Of a stretch of DNA of 64,000 bases, positions 22,252 through 33,210 are shown piece after piece (the first letter of the stretch is position 1; each line of letters opens with the position of its first letter). This DNA comes from Entoloma clypeatum (taxonomy: Eukaryota > Basidiomycota > Agaricomycetes > Agaricales > Entolomataceae), in the NCBI GenBank assembly GCA_963565915.1, contig OY751491.1:248001-312000 (forward strand), written 5' to 3'. The position numbers and the translations under genes were made by a program. A model generated the notes under the pieces. It did no database searches and had not been told where the DNA came from. It saw only the letters and a program-made list of their open reading frames with translations.

Positions 22252-22729
22252 TATCAAAATGGTGCAAGATGCACGAAAACCAAATGCGTGCTAAGAATGG
22301 AATCCAAAAAGTGGCGAGGAAGCAGGGCACCAAAGGGCCTTTAAGTAAATACAAGCCTCTGCGTGGCAAGCCTTGGCGTGCAGCACAAAAGACAATCGAA
22401 CAAAGCTCATGATATTGAATGCCCTTGATCTAAAAAAACAATGGTCAAGTCGTACTAAATAAACAGTTGTCATGACTTCATTAACTGAACACATTAGCAC
22501 GTGATGCAATTAAGGCTTAGTCGGCCATGACCGGAAAAAAATTGGATGAAGACCGAGTTTATGACAGTCGCAAGTCCAAGTATCACGGGCTAGTTGGCTC
22601 TGATCGCCTGTAACCGATTTCTCGTAAATCCAAACTCACCAAGTCTATAATCCTTTCAAAGACAGACCCCCTGACGCTCATATGTAACACCCCGCAGCAC
22701 CTGCCATGCCGTAGAAGATACTTGAAAGA
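22252..22729. other. Promoter-side spacer of the M36 gene
   Basis: About 480 bp without a supportable gene. Confidence 0.4.
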
Positions 22730-23156
22730 GCCAAATACAATCCTACGATGGTCGGCTAACAATGTTGAGATGAAACAGCATTACGGATCCTTTCCGTATG
22801 AAAAAGAAGCACAGCAAAAAGGAGCTTCCCGGAAGTGTGGAGGGGTTGGCTGCCAGATCCCAAAGCGTTGTGCACTGGCTAGATGTAGTCTATTGAGATG
22901 AACGTGGGCAGGCAATCGCAGGGGAGTTTAACAAAGGAGAAGCGATCGGTAGAGTTGGGCGGGAAGAGATTGCCGCCGCCGCAGCCATATATAGTATATG
23001 CGCTGATGGATGATGCACGAGGTGGATTTGCGAGAAAATTGGGCGATGCAAATGATATGCAGGACACAGTCCGCCAATCACGTACGATGATAAATTTTCT
23101 GCGAGACTCTGACTTCACATGGAGTTACGCCGGGCCCCGAAAGCGGAAACGTTCTC

Positions 23157-23163
23157 TATAAAA
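23157..23163 (+). promoter_or_regulatory. TATA box of secreted-protein gene 1
   Basis: TATAAAA 92 bp before the ATG, conserved at the same place in the duplicate (24737-24743). Confidence 0.65.
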
Positions 23164-23248
23164 GCAAAAACGTATTGGGCTTTCAGCAAACAGAAGCAGT
23201 ACCACCCACCGCCTCTAAGTACCCACCACTCGCATACCAGCAAACGCT

Positions 23249-23738
23249 ATGAAAACCACTACATTTGCCGCCGCCTTCGTGCTTGCCGCTGCCGGTCACG
23301 TCGCTGCCATCTGCCCCGGCTTCAACTTTGCCATCGGAAACCAGATCCCGCGGGGTGGAGGCGTATCGACTTGTACGTTCTTTTCCATGGGGCTATTTCA
23401 CTATTTTGGCCAATGGTCACTGACGTACTAGTGTCGTACTAGGGAACGTCTACGACGACAACTGCGCCATCGTTGACGGGCTCACGACGAACCAGAACCC
23501 GTGCACGCAGGGCATCTTCGGCTGCAGTTCGGCGCCGATCATCTTCAACCGGTACACGAACACCTTCAGCAAGCTGATCTACGCCTGCCGCGCCGACCCT
23601 GTTCCAAACGAGTCGTGCAGGAACCAGCTTGGCGGCGGTGACCGGATCTCGGTCTGCGTGAGTGTTTTACTTTGTTCGTGTGCTGGCGCTGGCAGCAGCT
23701 GATGGGTTGTTGTTTAGTGCCGGAATGATGGGAATTGA
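23249..23738 (+). CDS. Small secreted cysteine-rich protein 1
   Basis: Three exons, 23249-23372, 23443-23657 and 23718-23738, giving 119 aa. Signal peptide MKTTTFAAAFVLAAAGHVAA with likely cleavage before ICPGF. The mature protein has about nine cysteines, paired probably as disulfides, in CPGFNFAIGNQIPRGGG, NPCTQGIFGCS, YACRADPVPNESCRNQ and VCCRNDGN. It is predicted extracellular; function unknown. The introns have strong ends (GTGAGT..TTTAG for the second). The last exon encodes only six residues before the stop. Paralogue of the gene at 24825. Confidence 0.75.
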
Positions 23739-24736
23739 GGAGGAGGAACTTGGTGGCCGTGTCTATGTTTATCTAGTTAATCCTGTACGCAACGGCATAG
23801 TCGATTGTTCGTGATCGGGGTTGTCACAATACGATTCAAGCTTCAAGCCCTATTTGTAAGCCATGAAAGTGTCGTGAACTGGTTCATATGGAGGTTAGAT
23901 TTACTCCAGTGCGTGACAATCCGCACGCACTTGCAGCGGGAATGTCATTTCACCATTGGAAAGAGACAAGTATGTGAATACACCTCGCCGAACGATAACA
24001 CGGTTACGCAACCCCGTTTAGTAGCTACAGGACTTGAAAGAAATTAGATTCAGTTCCTAGTAGTACAAAGAAACTTACCTACCCATCATCGACGGTCTGT
24101 CAGCTTAATCCTGCCACCGAATTATCAGGTTCTGTGCAAGATGGAAAACTTGGTAAATACCATGTTTTCATGCAAGACTCTAGCCATATATATTGATATC
24201 CATTGCCACGAATTTTACCAATTAGTAGGGTTTTCCTGATGCATGACAGGTCACCGAGGCTCTTTTGACTCGACCCTGCGCCGCGTCGGCGAGGGTAACC
24301 ACCTTGAGAGAGCAAAAATACGATGCCACGATGGTCGGCTAACGCTGTTGAGATCAAACGGCATCACGGATCCTTTCCTTCAGAATCATCCTTATGGAAA
24401 AGAAACAGAAGCTTCCCGAAATTGTGGAGGTCTTGGCTGCCAGATATCAAAGCATTGTGGCTAGATGTGGTCTACTGAGATGAACGCGGGCACAAAATTG
24501 CGGGGAAGTTTAGCAAAGGAGAAGCGATGGGTAGAGATGAACGGGAAAAGATTGCCGCTGCCGCCCGGCGCCGCGGCCATAATTAGTATATGCGCTGATG
24601 GATGCATAGGGTGGATTTGCGAGAAACTGGGCGATGGCCAGTGATATGCAAGACACAATTACGTCCGATGATAAATTGTCCGCGAGACTCTGACTTCACA
24701 CGAAGTTGCGCGGGCCCCGAGAGCTGAAACATCCTC

Positions 24737-24743
24737 TATAAAA
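24737..24743 (+). promoter_or_regulatory. TATA box of secreted-protein gene 2
   Basis: TATAAAA 88 bp before the ATG; duplicated together with the gene. Confidence 0.65.
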
Positions 24744-24824
24744 GCAATCCATATTGGGCGTTCAGAAAACAGAAGCAGTACCACCGACCCGCCTCAACTC
24801 ACCACTCGCATACTAGCAAACGCT

Positions 24825-25294
24825 ATGAAAACCGCTACATTTCCCGCATTCGTGCTCGCCGCCGCCGGTCACGTCGCTGCCATCTGCCCCGGCTTCAACT
24901 TTGCCATTGGCAACCAGATCCCGCGCGGTGGAGGGTTAACGACTTGTACATACTACCTCCTTTCCATCGGTTGTTCTGGCCACTGGTCGCTGACGACAGT
25001 GTACTATAGGGAATGTCTACAACGACAACTGCCAGATCGTTGACGGGCTCCTAACGAACCGGAACCCATGCACGCAGGGCATCTTCGGCTGCAGCCCGGC
25101 GCCGATCATCTTCAACCGGTACACGAGCACCTCCACCAAGCTGATCTACGCCTGCCGCGCCGACCCTGTTCCAAACGAGTCGTGCAGGAACCAGCTCGGA
25201 GGCGTTGATCATATCTCGGTCTGCGTGAGTGTTTTACTTTGATCGTGTGCTGAGCTGATGGGTTGTTGTTTAGTGCCGCAATGATGGACACTGA
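24825..25294 (+). CDS. Small secreted cysteine-rich protein 2
   Basis: Exons 24825-24945, 25010-25224 and 25274-25294, giving 118 aa, same gene structure and phases as the copy at 23249. Signal peptide MKTATFPAFVLAAAGHVAA. All cysteines of copy 1 are kept. Differences cluster outside the cysteines (for example GGDRIS to GVDHIS, NTFSK to STSTK), which suggests both copies have been under constraint. Predicted secreted; role unknown. Confidence 0.75.
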
Positions 25295-26287
25295 GGAGGA
25301 GGAAGGTGTACGCCAAGTGTCCATGTGATCTCGTAGGCAATGACATAGTTGATTGTTCGTGATCGGGGGTTGTCATTGAAATGTAGTCAGGCATCCGCTA
25401 TCATATGCGGGAGGCACAATACGATGCGGGAGGGGCTTCGAATCTTCCTCAGAGGCGACGAAATAGGCTTGGCCGCAAGCCCTGTTTGGCAAGCCATGAA
25501 AATGTCGTGAACTGGCTCGGATGAAGGTTGGTTTTACTCCTCCGCACGCACTTGCAGAAGAGAATCCCATTGTCTCATCGGACAGAGATAAATACGTGAA
25601 TCCACGATAGCACTCCGATGTTTGCAAAGTCAAGATCAAAATTTTGTTTCCGGCGAGAAGAGCACAGCCCCGCAAGTTGGGCATTCGCAGCTGTCCCAGC
25701 GTTGACGCGAATGAATCGAGTACGCCTGCTCCGCTTTCAGCCGAAATATGGAATGAAGAGGACATACGAATCAACGCTATTCATTGTCGGTGGGTCTAAC
25801 TTAAACGTAGTGTACGAATGCTTTGCGACGACCCGTTCACGAACATGATCAAGGAGGACCAGAGGCTTGATAAATTGGAAAGACAGAAACGAACGAGCTG
25901 TATGATAGATATATCAGGTCATGGTGAATGTATCAGAGACACAAAGATTCATCGCGTACATCGGGCGGCGTACATGACTCCTTCTATCTGCAGAACGCCT
26001 GTTTGAGATATCGTCTAGCGTTTGACGTCAGAAGGATACGTTGTGCAGGCGAACGGGATTGCATAGGCAATCTTGAGGCGGCAGGCGGGTGAGCTTGTTC
26101 GGCCGAGGCGTTATAACCACGGTGATGTCCGGCGCCATCAATTTGTAATTACTCGATCGCTGCAGAGCCACCCTCAGATAGGACGCCTGGATGACGTCCT
26201 GAAACTCATGGACATATGACGCATGCAACCAGAAACCTAGAAAAGATGCGTCTCTAGGACCCCATCGATGACCAAGTTGCTCAAACA
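25295..26287. other. Spacer, no supported gene
   Basis: First part is the duplicated 3' flank. A 133-codon minus-strand frame at 25373-25774 overlaps this duplicated flank and has no recognisable domain, so it is not called. Confidence 0.45.
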
Positions 26288-27049
26288 ATGACTTCTACCA
26301 CCCACAAGACAATTTCCGAAGCTGTCAAGGCGGACCATCGCGAGGTTCATCCTTCTATGCTTTGGTTTACTTACACTCAATGGCTAAAACAATTCTTTCA
26401 GATGGGCGAAGCCTACGACCAATACATTCGCTGTGCTGGAAAAAAGGATGCCCAAGAGCGTTGGGCAAACCAGCTTAGGTGGGAGATAGCCCGTCACTCT
26501 GTCGGCGAGGAGATCGTCGTCTATCCCCTCTTCGAGAAGCATCTCGGAGAACAGGGGCACCGAATGGCTGAGCAAGATCGCGCCGATCATCAGGCATGTA
26601 ACATTCAGGTGTTCGCCCAATATCATTCACACGGCTGATCCAAGGGCTACGCTGCAGACCATCAAAGAAATGTTGTATAACCTCGAGTCCAAGCAAGTTG
26701 GGACGGTGGAGCACGCGAGCCTTCTCAAGGAAATAATGGAGGCTCTTCACAAGCACATCCAGATTGAAGAACAAGAAGACCTTCCCCTTCTCGAAGACGC
26801 GTTGAAGGTCGAAGATAGTACCTCGCATGCTAAAAGCTTCGCGAAGACTAAGCAGTTCGCGCCGACCAGGTACGCGCCAACTCAAGTGCTTATTTAAAAA
26901 AAAAAAAAATCACGACATTCTGCAGGGCCCACCCCTCTGCGCCTAATAAACCTCCGTTCGAGACCCTCGCGGGATTCTTGGCGATGCCTATGGACAAGTT
27001 GAGGGATATGTTTGCCAAGTTTCCCGAAGAGGGACAGACCAGCTCCTAA
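26288..27049 (+). CDS. Hemerythrin HHE cation-binding domain protein
   Basis: Four exons fit best: 26288-26344, 26402-26608, 26658-26869 and 26926-27049, about 199 aa. The HHE four-helix pattern is visible: first His in VKADHRE, then RWEIARHSVGEEIVVYPLFEKHL with H and E ligands, DRADHQ, and HKHIQIEEQEDLPLLEDAL. This fold binds a di-iron centre; fungal members are cytosolic or nuclear and linked to oxygen, NO or redox handling. The junction of exons 2 and 3 is the least certain, since it leaves five residues between DHQ and the next helix. The C-terminal FLAMPMDKLRDMFAKFP block is typical of fungal members. Confidence 0.8.
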
Positions 27050-27102
27050 AATGTAATAAATTTGTCGTATCAACCCGGACATCGCGTGCGGCCACTGTAT
27101 AA

Positions 27103-27345
27103 CTAAGGAAATACTTGAAATCTTAAGTCGTTGAGAGTGTGCTTGCTCCCCTGAGGAGTTACACGGTTGATCGCGTTGACATCAGAGCCACGATTGCAGA
27201 CAGTTTTGTTGCCGCTGCGTGCGAGAGTGAGCTCTTCTTCCTTTTGCGCAAATGCCCAGTACGGGTCCACGTCAAACATCGGGGGTGTTTCGTCACCGTT
27301 ATCCTCGGTGGTGACGTGACCCATCGACCATCGAGTCGTCGTCAT
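27103..27345 (-). CDS. Possible small protein (80 aa), unknown
   Basis: Open frame from ATG at 27345, divergent from the serine-rich gene with about 200 bp between starts. Contains VDPYWAFAQKEEELTLARSG. No signal peptide, membrane segment or known motif. Could be an exon of a longer gene or chance. Confidence 0.25.
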   Translation of the reverse strand: MTTTRWSMGHVTTEDNGDETPPMFDVDPYWAFAQKEEELTLARSGNKTVCNRGSDVNAINRVTPQGSKHTLNDLRFQVFP

Positions 27346-27544
27346 TCCTTCGCCAGGTCGGACTTCCAGTTATACATTATTACGTGATCCGAAGTTGTAG
27401 ATGTTTGTAGGATAAAATATAGCCGGGAATCAGGTGCTGATGCACACGGGTCGCAGCAGCAAGGTTTCCTCGTCGCCTCCAGGTCGCCTCAGCCGACCAG
27501 CGAACTTTGTAGACCTCCCCAACCACGAACAATCCACAACAAAA

Positions 27545-28948
27545 ATGACAGCGACGTTCTCCTGGTCCGACCCGTTCCACCTTGCGCTCGCCTCATGTCT
27601 CCCTTGCCTCTCCCCTAGCAGCCCATCCTCACCACCACCACCACTACCCCTCGACTCCGACGATCCCCTCCTCCACGCCAACACACACCCCACGATCCCG
27701 CGCGCCCGCCCAGACGAGCTCCAAGGGCTGCTCGCAGATCCGGACAGCACAGACACAGAGGCAGAGCGCATGTCGATGCACTCCAACCCCGGTTCCGCCT
27801 CAAGGAGGAGGCAGAAGCGGTCGAAGAGGAAGCACCTCAACCACAACCACCACAACCAGAGGAAGAACAAACGGATAACGCTGTTCGGGTACGACCTCTT
27901 TGGCCGGCCTGCGATCTACCTCCCCGAATCCGACGATGACGAGGGCGCACCCCGCGCACCCAAGCTGTCGACCCGCTCTTCGTCGTCGATGACGTTCGAC
28001 TCGGATGCCGCCCCGCTTGATACGTCGACTATTGAGAGTATCTCTGCGTCTACCGCTGCTGCTGCTGCTGCGCGGGAGGAGGAGGAGCTGAGGCACAAGG
28101 CGGAGCGCCGGGAGCGGCGGAGGGAGAGAAAGGAGATGCGCAGGGTTGCGAAGATGCTTGCTGCTGAGGCTGGGGCCGGGGCCGAGGAAGCGTTTGAGGG
28201 GTTCCAAGGGAGCGGGGACGTCCCGCATATGCCTGCCTCGCCTGAGTTCGGACCGTTCGTCCAGGCCCGTCCTCGGCCTCCCCCGCGTGCCATGGCAACT
28301 ACGGACGACACGGATCTCGGAGACGACGCAGACCTGGATGGGGGGGCGTACGCGCAAACGAGGAGGGAGCTCGGTCTGCACCCCGGTTCTTCGGCCGGAT
28401 CGAGATCGAGATCGAGATCGGATTCGAGGAGCAGGACGTCTGCGTCACGGTCCGATGTAGTGCCGCCATCCTTCGCACACCAAGCTCGACCTGATACCAA
28501 ACCCAAGAGTAAATCCAACTCCACCACTACACCCTCTTTGTCTTCTTCGTCCGCTTCCGCAGCACCCAGACCCAGACCCAAATCAAAGAAGACCCGCTCC
28601 TCCGCCTCCCGCTCCACCACGAGCGCCGCCACTTCCCAATCCGCGTCTCTCCCCTCCCCTACATCCACGTCCTTCCCTCCGTTCGCGCCCTTCCTTCCCC
28701 ATGCCGTGATCACGGAGACGGAGTTTGACGGGAGCCAGGGGCTGACGATCGATGATCTACCGTCTGCGTTCATCAATGAATCGCAGGCAGGGCTGTTTCC
28801 CGGGGTCGGTGGTGACGGTGGCGGTGGTGGAGGTGGTGGAGGAGGAGAGTTCCCCTCGACGGGGTTCGGGCGGCCGCGTGAGGGCAAGGGGAAAGAATCG
28901 AGGGGAGGTGCGTTTTTGGCGACGAGGGGGGATCTTGTGGATGGGTGA
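27545..28948 (+). CDS. Conserved-type Ser/Arg-rich protein of unknown function
   Basis: Intron-less 467-aa frame starting at ATG 27545 (an in-frame ATG at 27434 would add 37 residues; the later start has a better context and a more protein-like N-terminus). The N-terminus MTATFSWSDPFHLALASCLP carries two nearby cysteines that could be lipid-anchored. Then a basic Arg/Lys/His cluster, a block RITLFGYDLFGRPAIYLP that looks conserved, an Ala/Glu/Arg coiled-coil-like helix (about 175-215), Ser/Arg repeats, and a Gly run before the end. Mostly disordered. A long antisense frame over the same DNA (27916-28986) is a composition artefact. Confidence 0.6.
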   Translation: MTATFSWSDPFHLALASCLPCLSPSSPSSPPPPLPLDSDDPLLHANTHPTIPRARPDELQGLLADPDSTDTEAERMSMHSNPGSASRRRQKRSKRKHLNHNHHNQRKNKRITLFGYDLFGRPAIYLPESDDDEGAPRAPKLSTRSSSSMTFDSDAAPLDTSTIESISASTAAAAAAREEEELRHKAERRERRRERKEMRRVAKMLAAEAGAGAEEAFEGFQGSGDVPHMPASPEFGPFVQARPRPPPRAMATTDDTDLGDDADLDGGAYAQTRRELGLHPGSSAGSRSRSRSDSRSRTSASRSDVVPPSFAHQARPDTKPKSKSNSTTTPSLSSSSASAAPRPRPKSKKTRSSASRSTTSAATSQSASLPSPTSTSFPPFAPFLPHAVITETEFDGSQGLTIDDLPSAFINESQAGLFPGVGGDGGGGGGGGGGEFPSTGFGRPREGKGKESRGGAFLATRGDLVDG

Positions 28949-29692
28949 TTTATGCTTGGAGAGCGCTTCAGCTGGTGACCCCTCATATATCACTGTATGT
29001 GAGTAAAGTGCGGTGCGTTGTGGTTGACATTGACGTTGACGTTTGAATTTTGGCATGTCGTTTCGTTACAGAGAAGAATTTTTTTCTTCCGGCCTTCATC
29101 CTTCCGTGTTCACGGCTCAATGATTTTTACTTAATAATTTTTATCCTTGGTTACGTCCTGTAATTAACCGTCGTCGTCGTTGCTTAGGACGATCCGGCCC
29201 CCCCTTTCATCCACTTCTTCAACTTTCGACTGTGTATTTTTTGTACACCTATCCCACTCCGCTCTTTCATCCTTACTCCGTTCCTTTCCAAACCATGCCC
29301 TCACACCTGTCTTCTCTATCCCGTATAATCCTGATATCAATTCATGTGTTGATCGTGCCTCCTGAGTCTCGAGTCCTTCCCACACCCACCCATTTTAGTA
29401 GAGTAGCCCACGCGATTTTATTTGACAGACCATTTGCTTTTTTGTATATATCGTAGACGGGCTCGGCTCATGCACGTTGCCAAATTTTACTATTGTACAC
29501 ACACACATGTAGTTTCATCCAAAACGCGATAAATTCCGAGTTTTTCACAAATTCGAAGAAGGGACAAAAACAAAAACAAAAACAAAAACAGAGAGGTTTG
29601 GATCCTGGTATTTCCGTTTACCGTCATTGATCAATCTGCAGCCCTAAGAGAGAAGGGGGGGGGGGGGAGGCAAAAATTAGAAATGAAAAGGT
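28949..29692. other. Convergent 3' spacer with simple repeats
   Basis: Contains an ACAAAA simple repeat near 29560-29590 and a G homopolymer near 29656-29669. No gene supported. Confidence 0.5.
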
Positions 29693-30367
29693 TCAACGTC
29701 CAACTGCGCAAGGTGGCACCACTGGCACTAAGAATCACGGAATTGAACAGATAGTACATACCTGCGCGGTCCCTCCACCAACGCCGAATACCAGGACCTT
29801 CGATGCGAAATGCCGCTTCAGTTTTGTATTCTGCCCGAATAGCGTTCCTGGCTCCCCGAGGGGCGCAATGGAGGAGAGATTAGTAGGGTTAGAAGGGAAA
29901 CTTCCCGCAGTGGTAGCGGCGGGGCATACATACTCTGTCCAATAGCTAACGCCCACCCTCCCCTTCACAAGTCCAGAAGGGTCCTCAAGGAAGGTTCAAC
30001 GACGACGCGGTCCCCGCTGAGACCGAGATATAACCTAGTTTCGCGGTCCTGGATCGTCCACCGGGCATGCGCGGCGTCGAACGTGAGGTCCCACTGCCAG
30101 TGCGTGTTCAATGAGTTGTGCCAGACAGATTTAGACAGATGCTTATTGTCGTATCGTCTAGATTGCTTACTTCTGGTGTACGGGCTCTCGATCGATAATG
30201 AAGGACAACTGGTATGTAGAGAATTAAGAAAAAAAGGGGGGGAAGGAAGAAAAAAAAGACTCACCTTCGTTGCTGTCAATAGCCACGTCCCATAGCAGGA
30301 ACGCTGAATTTCCTGGTAGAGCCAAGGTGTACGTGCCAGGTTCGATGGGGGAGAAGGGGCTGCTCAT
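29693..30367 (-). CDS. Small beta-trefoil (ricin-B lectin-like) protein, tentative
   Basis: ATG at 30367; exon 1 ends at 30265 (GTGAGT donor). It encodes IEPGTYTLALPGNSAFLLWD, resembling the first strand of fungal ricin-B folds (PGTY). Later exons give WDLTFDAAHARWTIQDRETR and LYLGLSGDRVVVEP, again trefoil-like, and further on VSYWTE and FRIEGPGIRRWWRD. Introns of about 50-80 nt separate these. One join near 29985 needs a frame change that I cannot explain by a canonical intron, so the model is incomplete or the gene is damaged. Function would be sugar binding if the fold is right. Confidence 0.4.
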
Positions 30368-31206
30368 GAGATGAAGATGGTCGAGTCAAGGTACTTAGTT
30401 GGGGGGATCAGTAGTTGAACAACGCCTGGCGGATTGGAAGGTTGTTCACGGTTATGTACAAGTAAGTACTTATTGTGCCATGAAATGAACTGTCAGCCTG
30501 TCAGGAACTGATGTTATGCAGGCTAGAATGCACTAGTGCTATTGTAATGGCCGGCGCCAAGGGCCAATCATATGAGTATGTATGGTGCAATCAATACAGC
30601 ACGTCAGGATTGGAAGTCGTGCTAAGATGGAGGGGTGACTACTGCCGAACCTGTATGATTATTGCTTTTGGACTCGAGGGAGTAGACAGGATGAGAAGGG
30701 AAAGATGATCATGGCTACTATGGCTGGCATGCGAGTGAGTCCAAGGCCTGGTTTCAGTACTCGCATTATGTTCTAGGATCCGAAATGTAAGTTGTTTCTC
30801 TTCGCTCATAAAAGGTAAAAATCTCACCTTGGTTACCAAAACGGTTTCGGGGGGGGCTGTCCATCTTTCCTTGGTCGGCCAACCTTACCGGCGTTTGGGC
30901 CGTTCTTCGTCCCTTTCGGACGACGGCGCCCTCGACGAGTTGGTTCACGAATCACCAGGATCCGGCATGCTGTGATTAATTTCGGAGTGGGCTGGCAGAA
31001 AGTCAAAAAGAGAACTGTAAAAAACGAGGAATGGTCAGTGTTATCATTTTACGATGATAGAAAAACTTACCGACGTTTGAAGAGCTGTTGAGCTCAATGC
31101 AACGTGAGGGCGCGACGCGACGTGTATCTGCTGTTTGGCGCTGTTACATTTGTTGACGCCTGTATAGGTCTTCAAAGCTTCAAACTCAGCTCGGTCCGAT
31201 ACACCG
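30368..31206. other. Divergent intergenic region
   Basis: 5' flanks of the lectin-like and HNH genes; no gene or recognised motif. Confidence 0.45.
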
Positions 31207-32394
31207 ATGAACGTTGATCGAGGCAGAGCTACCCTTCGCGATTTCGACGGCAACACCGTTTCTAGTAAGTCACTGTATTGAAATCCCTGTCGCCCTTATA
31301 ATGATCTATTTCAGATTTCTGGCGGTATGGCCTCATCGATTGGGGACAGTTTTACGATTGCCTGCGAAACATCATCGTTTCGCCTACTGAATGGGCCGTT
31401 TTCCGTTACGACGAGTACACATCTGAGCGACATGGGGCACTTTGTACCTCTGGTCACGGATTCCCAGAACCAGGAACATATATCATCCTTTCACCGAGTA
31501 CGTGGGGAGCTGAACCATATTAACCTGCATTGCGTTACGATTTCTTTTCAAGCTGGGACTCCTATCACCGTAGGTTTGACTGCCGTTTCATCGCGCCCCC
31601 GCCATCCAACCACCTCCAACACTGCCTCGAGGGTATGTCCAATTTCTACAACAAGGTGCACAATGACCTATTTTCTGCAGCGAGAAGCCTACTGACAGCG
31701 CGTGCGAGCCCGTGACCCTTGTTGCCTAATCTCTGGCCTCGTAGTAGAAGCAGAGGAAGACGACTTTAGCCGCTTCAAGGCCGCCCACATTTTTCCACGT
31801 GCCCATGATATTGATGTAGGTCCCATATCCCCCCATTCATTCTCATTTGGCTCACATGGAATATATACTCAGTGGATCGGTAGAGGCTTCCCAAGTCGTA
31901 TCACAGATCGTGCCCCTCTGGCAGACCTTGGTGGACCGACTAAAATCGACTCTGTCCAGAACGTGATGTTGCTTCGTGGTGATCTGCATGATGCCTGGGA
32001 GAACTATAGACTGGCCGTCAATCCCGACGTCGGAACACATTTCCTACGCCGAGAAAGAACATCGCGCTTGACGTGAATACCCACAGCGGGGATATGTTGT
32101 TGTCCTTTCATTTCTGGATACGACGACGTAGCTGGACGCAAGCTCAAACGCGACCACATCGCCGATCCCACTTTGCGTCCGCTTGATGAACTTTTCCGTG
32201 ACCATTTCTTCCAAGCGGTGATGAAGAACATGAAAGGTGTCGGCGAGCCTAATTGGGATTATGAGGAAGCACTCGGCGACGGCATGATGGATCTTTCGAG
32301 GACAGATATTTGGGGTGGCGACCTGGGTCGAGAGCACTTGGAGTTTGAGTTGGCTCATCGGTTGCATGGTATCATGGTCTCACAAACCATCTAA
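31207..32394 (+). CDS. HNH endonuclease domain protein
   Basis: At least five exons with introns near 31265-31314, 31560, 31665-31708, 31817-31870 and 32030-32075. N-terminal part: NTVSNFWRYGLIDWGQF and WAVFRYDEYTSERHG. The nuclease core is RDPCCLISG, FSRFKAAHIFPRAHDID, then NVMLLRGDLHDAWENYRLAV, giving the H, N and H positions of an HNH site. The C-terminal part ends HRLHGIMVSQTI. This architecture is widespread in Agaricomycetes and of unknown biological role. The stop codon TAA (32392-32394) lies inside the 8-bp target duplication of the adjacent transposon. Two splice sites in the middle are approximate. Confidence 0.78.
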
Positions 32395-32398
32395 TTAT

Positions 32399-33202
32399 CA
32401 AGGGGGTGGCGGGACCCGAATCCCGAACCTGACGTGGGTGGGGGGGGGGGGGTCTAGGTGGTCGAAAAAAAAAAGTTGACACCCCCCAGATCAACGATTG
32501 ATAGGGTTCAAATACAGCTCAAATAAGGCAGTCCTCAGTCCATTTGTCATTTTGTTGACCAGAAAGAAGCCTGAGGATCCCTTTGGGACCTCGCCGTCGC
32601 TGTCGACAACGTCGAATAAGTGAATCAATAGTTGTACAAGTCCTCCGGCCCTCGCTGCCCCGGCGCCCACCCCTCAACACGCCCCAGCTGCCAGTACGGG
32701 TGTGGTTCTCGCAACGGATGATGTTTTGCAACTGCCGGGCGAAACCGTGATCAGGACCGGCAGGCATTCAGGTTGAACGAGGAAATCCAAAGCTATCAAG
32801 CTGAACGGATGTATTTGTGAGACGGAGATCACGGATGCAGAGATTAAAATGGGACTTAATGTGATGGATTGTCGGTTGCCAGGGTGCGAGACAGTATGGG
32901 TGAGTGCAGTGTTTTGAGAGTCGCTTTCGTGGCCGGCCTGACTGTAAAAAATGCCCAGTTTCATAAGCGATGTTTGGGCTATGAGTTCGCACCGAAGGGT
33001 TGGTGTTGCGATAGTTGTAAGCCAAACGTCCGTCGGCGCTATGTCTAGATGTCTCACTCGCATATGTTTTGATGTCATGCAATATTACATACGTGAGCAC
33101 TACATACCATAATAGGAAGGTGGGGGTGGGGGGGGGGTCATCTGAGACCCAAAAAAAAAAGTTCGACGTCAGGTCCTTCATTCGCGTCCCGCCACCCCCT
33201 TG
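32399..33202. mobile_element. hAT-like non-autonomous element, 8-bp target duplication
   Basis: 804 bp with terminal inverted repeats CAAGGGGGTGGCGGGACCCG at the left and its reverse complement at the right (21 of 22 bases match). It is flanked by an exact 8-bp duplication CTAATTAT at 32391-32398 and 33203-33210. Eight-base duplications are typical of hAT transposons. Each subterminal region contains a G-run followed by an A-run in the same orientation. There is no transposase; a PHD-like zinc-finger exon pair remains inside. Confidence 0.85.
32798..33048 (+). pseudogene. PHD-like zinc-finger exon pair inside the hAT-like element
   Basis: A segment of 34 codons (32798-32899) and one of 29 codons plus stop (32959-33048) join across a 59-nt intron (GTGAGT..CCCAG). 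The result has Cys/His spacing of a PHD-type finger: GCICETEITD, CRLPGCETVW, FHKRCLGYEFAPKG, WCCDSCKP. No upstream coding part is seen, so it is probably the 3' remnant of a longer gene carried by the parent transposon. Confidence 0.55.
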
Positions 33203-33210
33203 CTAATTAT

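Larger units (their letters stand above)
22730..25600 (+). repeat. Tandem duplication of about 1.59 kb carrying a secreted-protein gene
   Basis: Sequence from about 22730 recurs from about 24318: upstream region, TATA box, gene, and part of the 3' flank (GATTGTTCGTGATCGGGG near 23800 and 25350). The copies diverge by point changes and indels; the second has an extra stretch near 25375-25470. Confidence 0.8.

Noticed and set aside
25373..25774. 133-codon minus-strand frame
   Set aside because: Sits in the diverging 3' flank of a duplicated gene; the equivalent frame is not kept in the first copy.
27916..28986. Minus-strand 356-codon frame over the serine-rich gene
   Set aside because: Shadow of the plus-strand gene caused by high GC and Ser/Arg-rich codon use; the plus frame has a coherent start and conserved-looking block.
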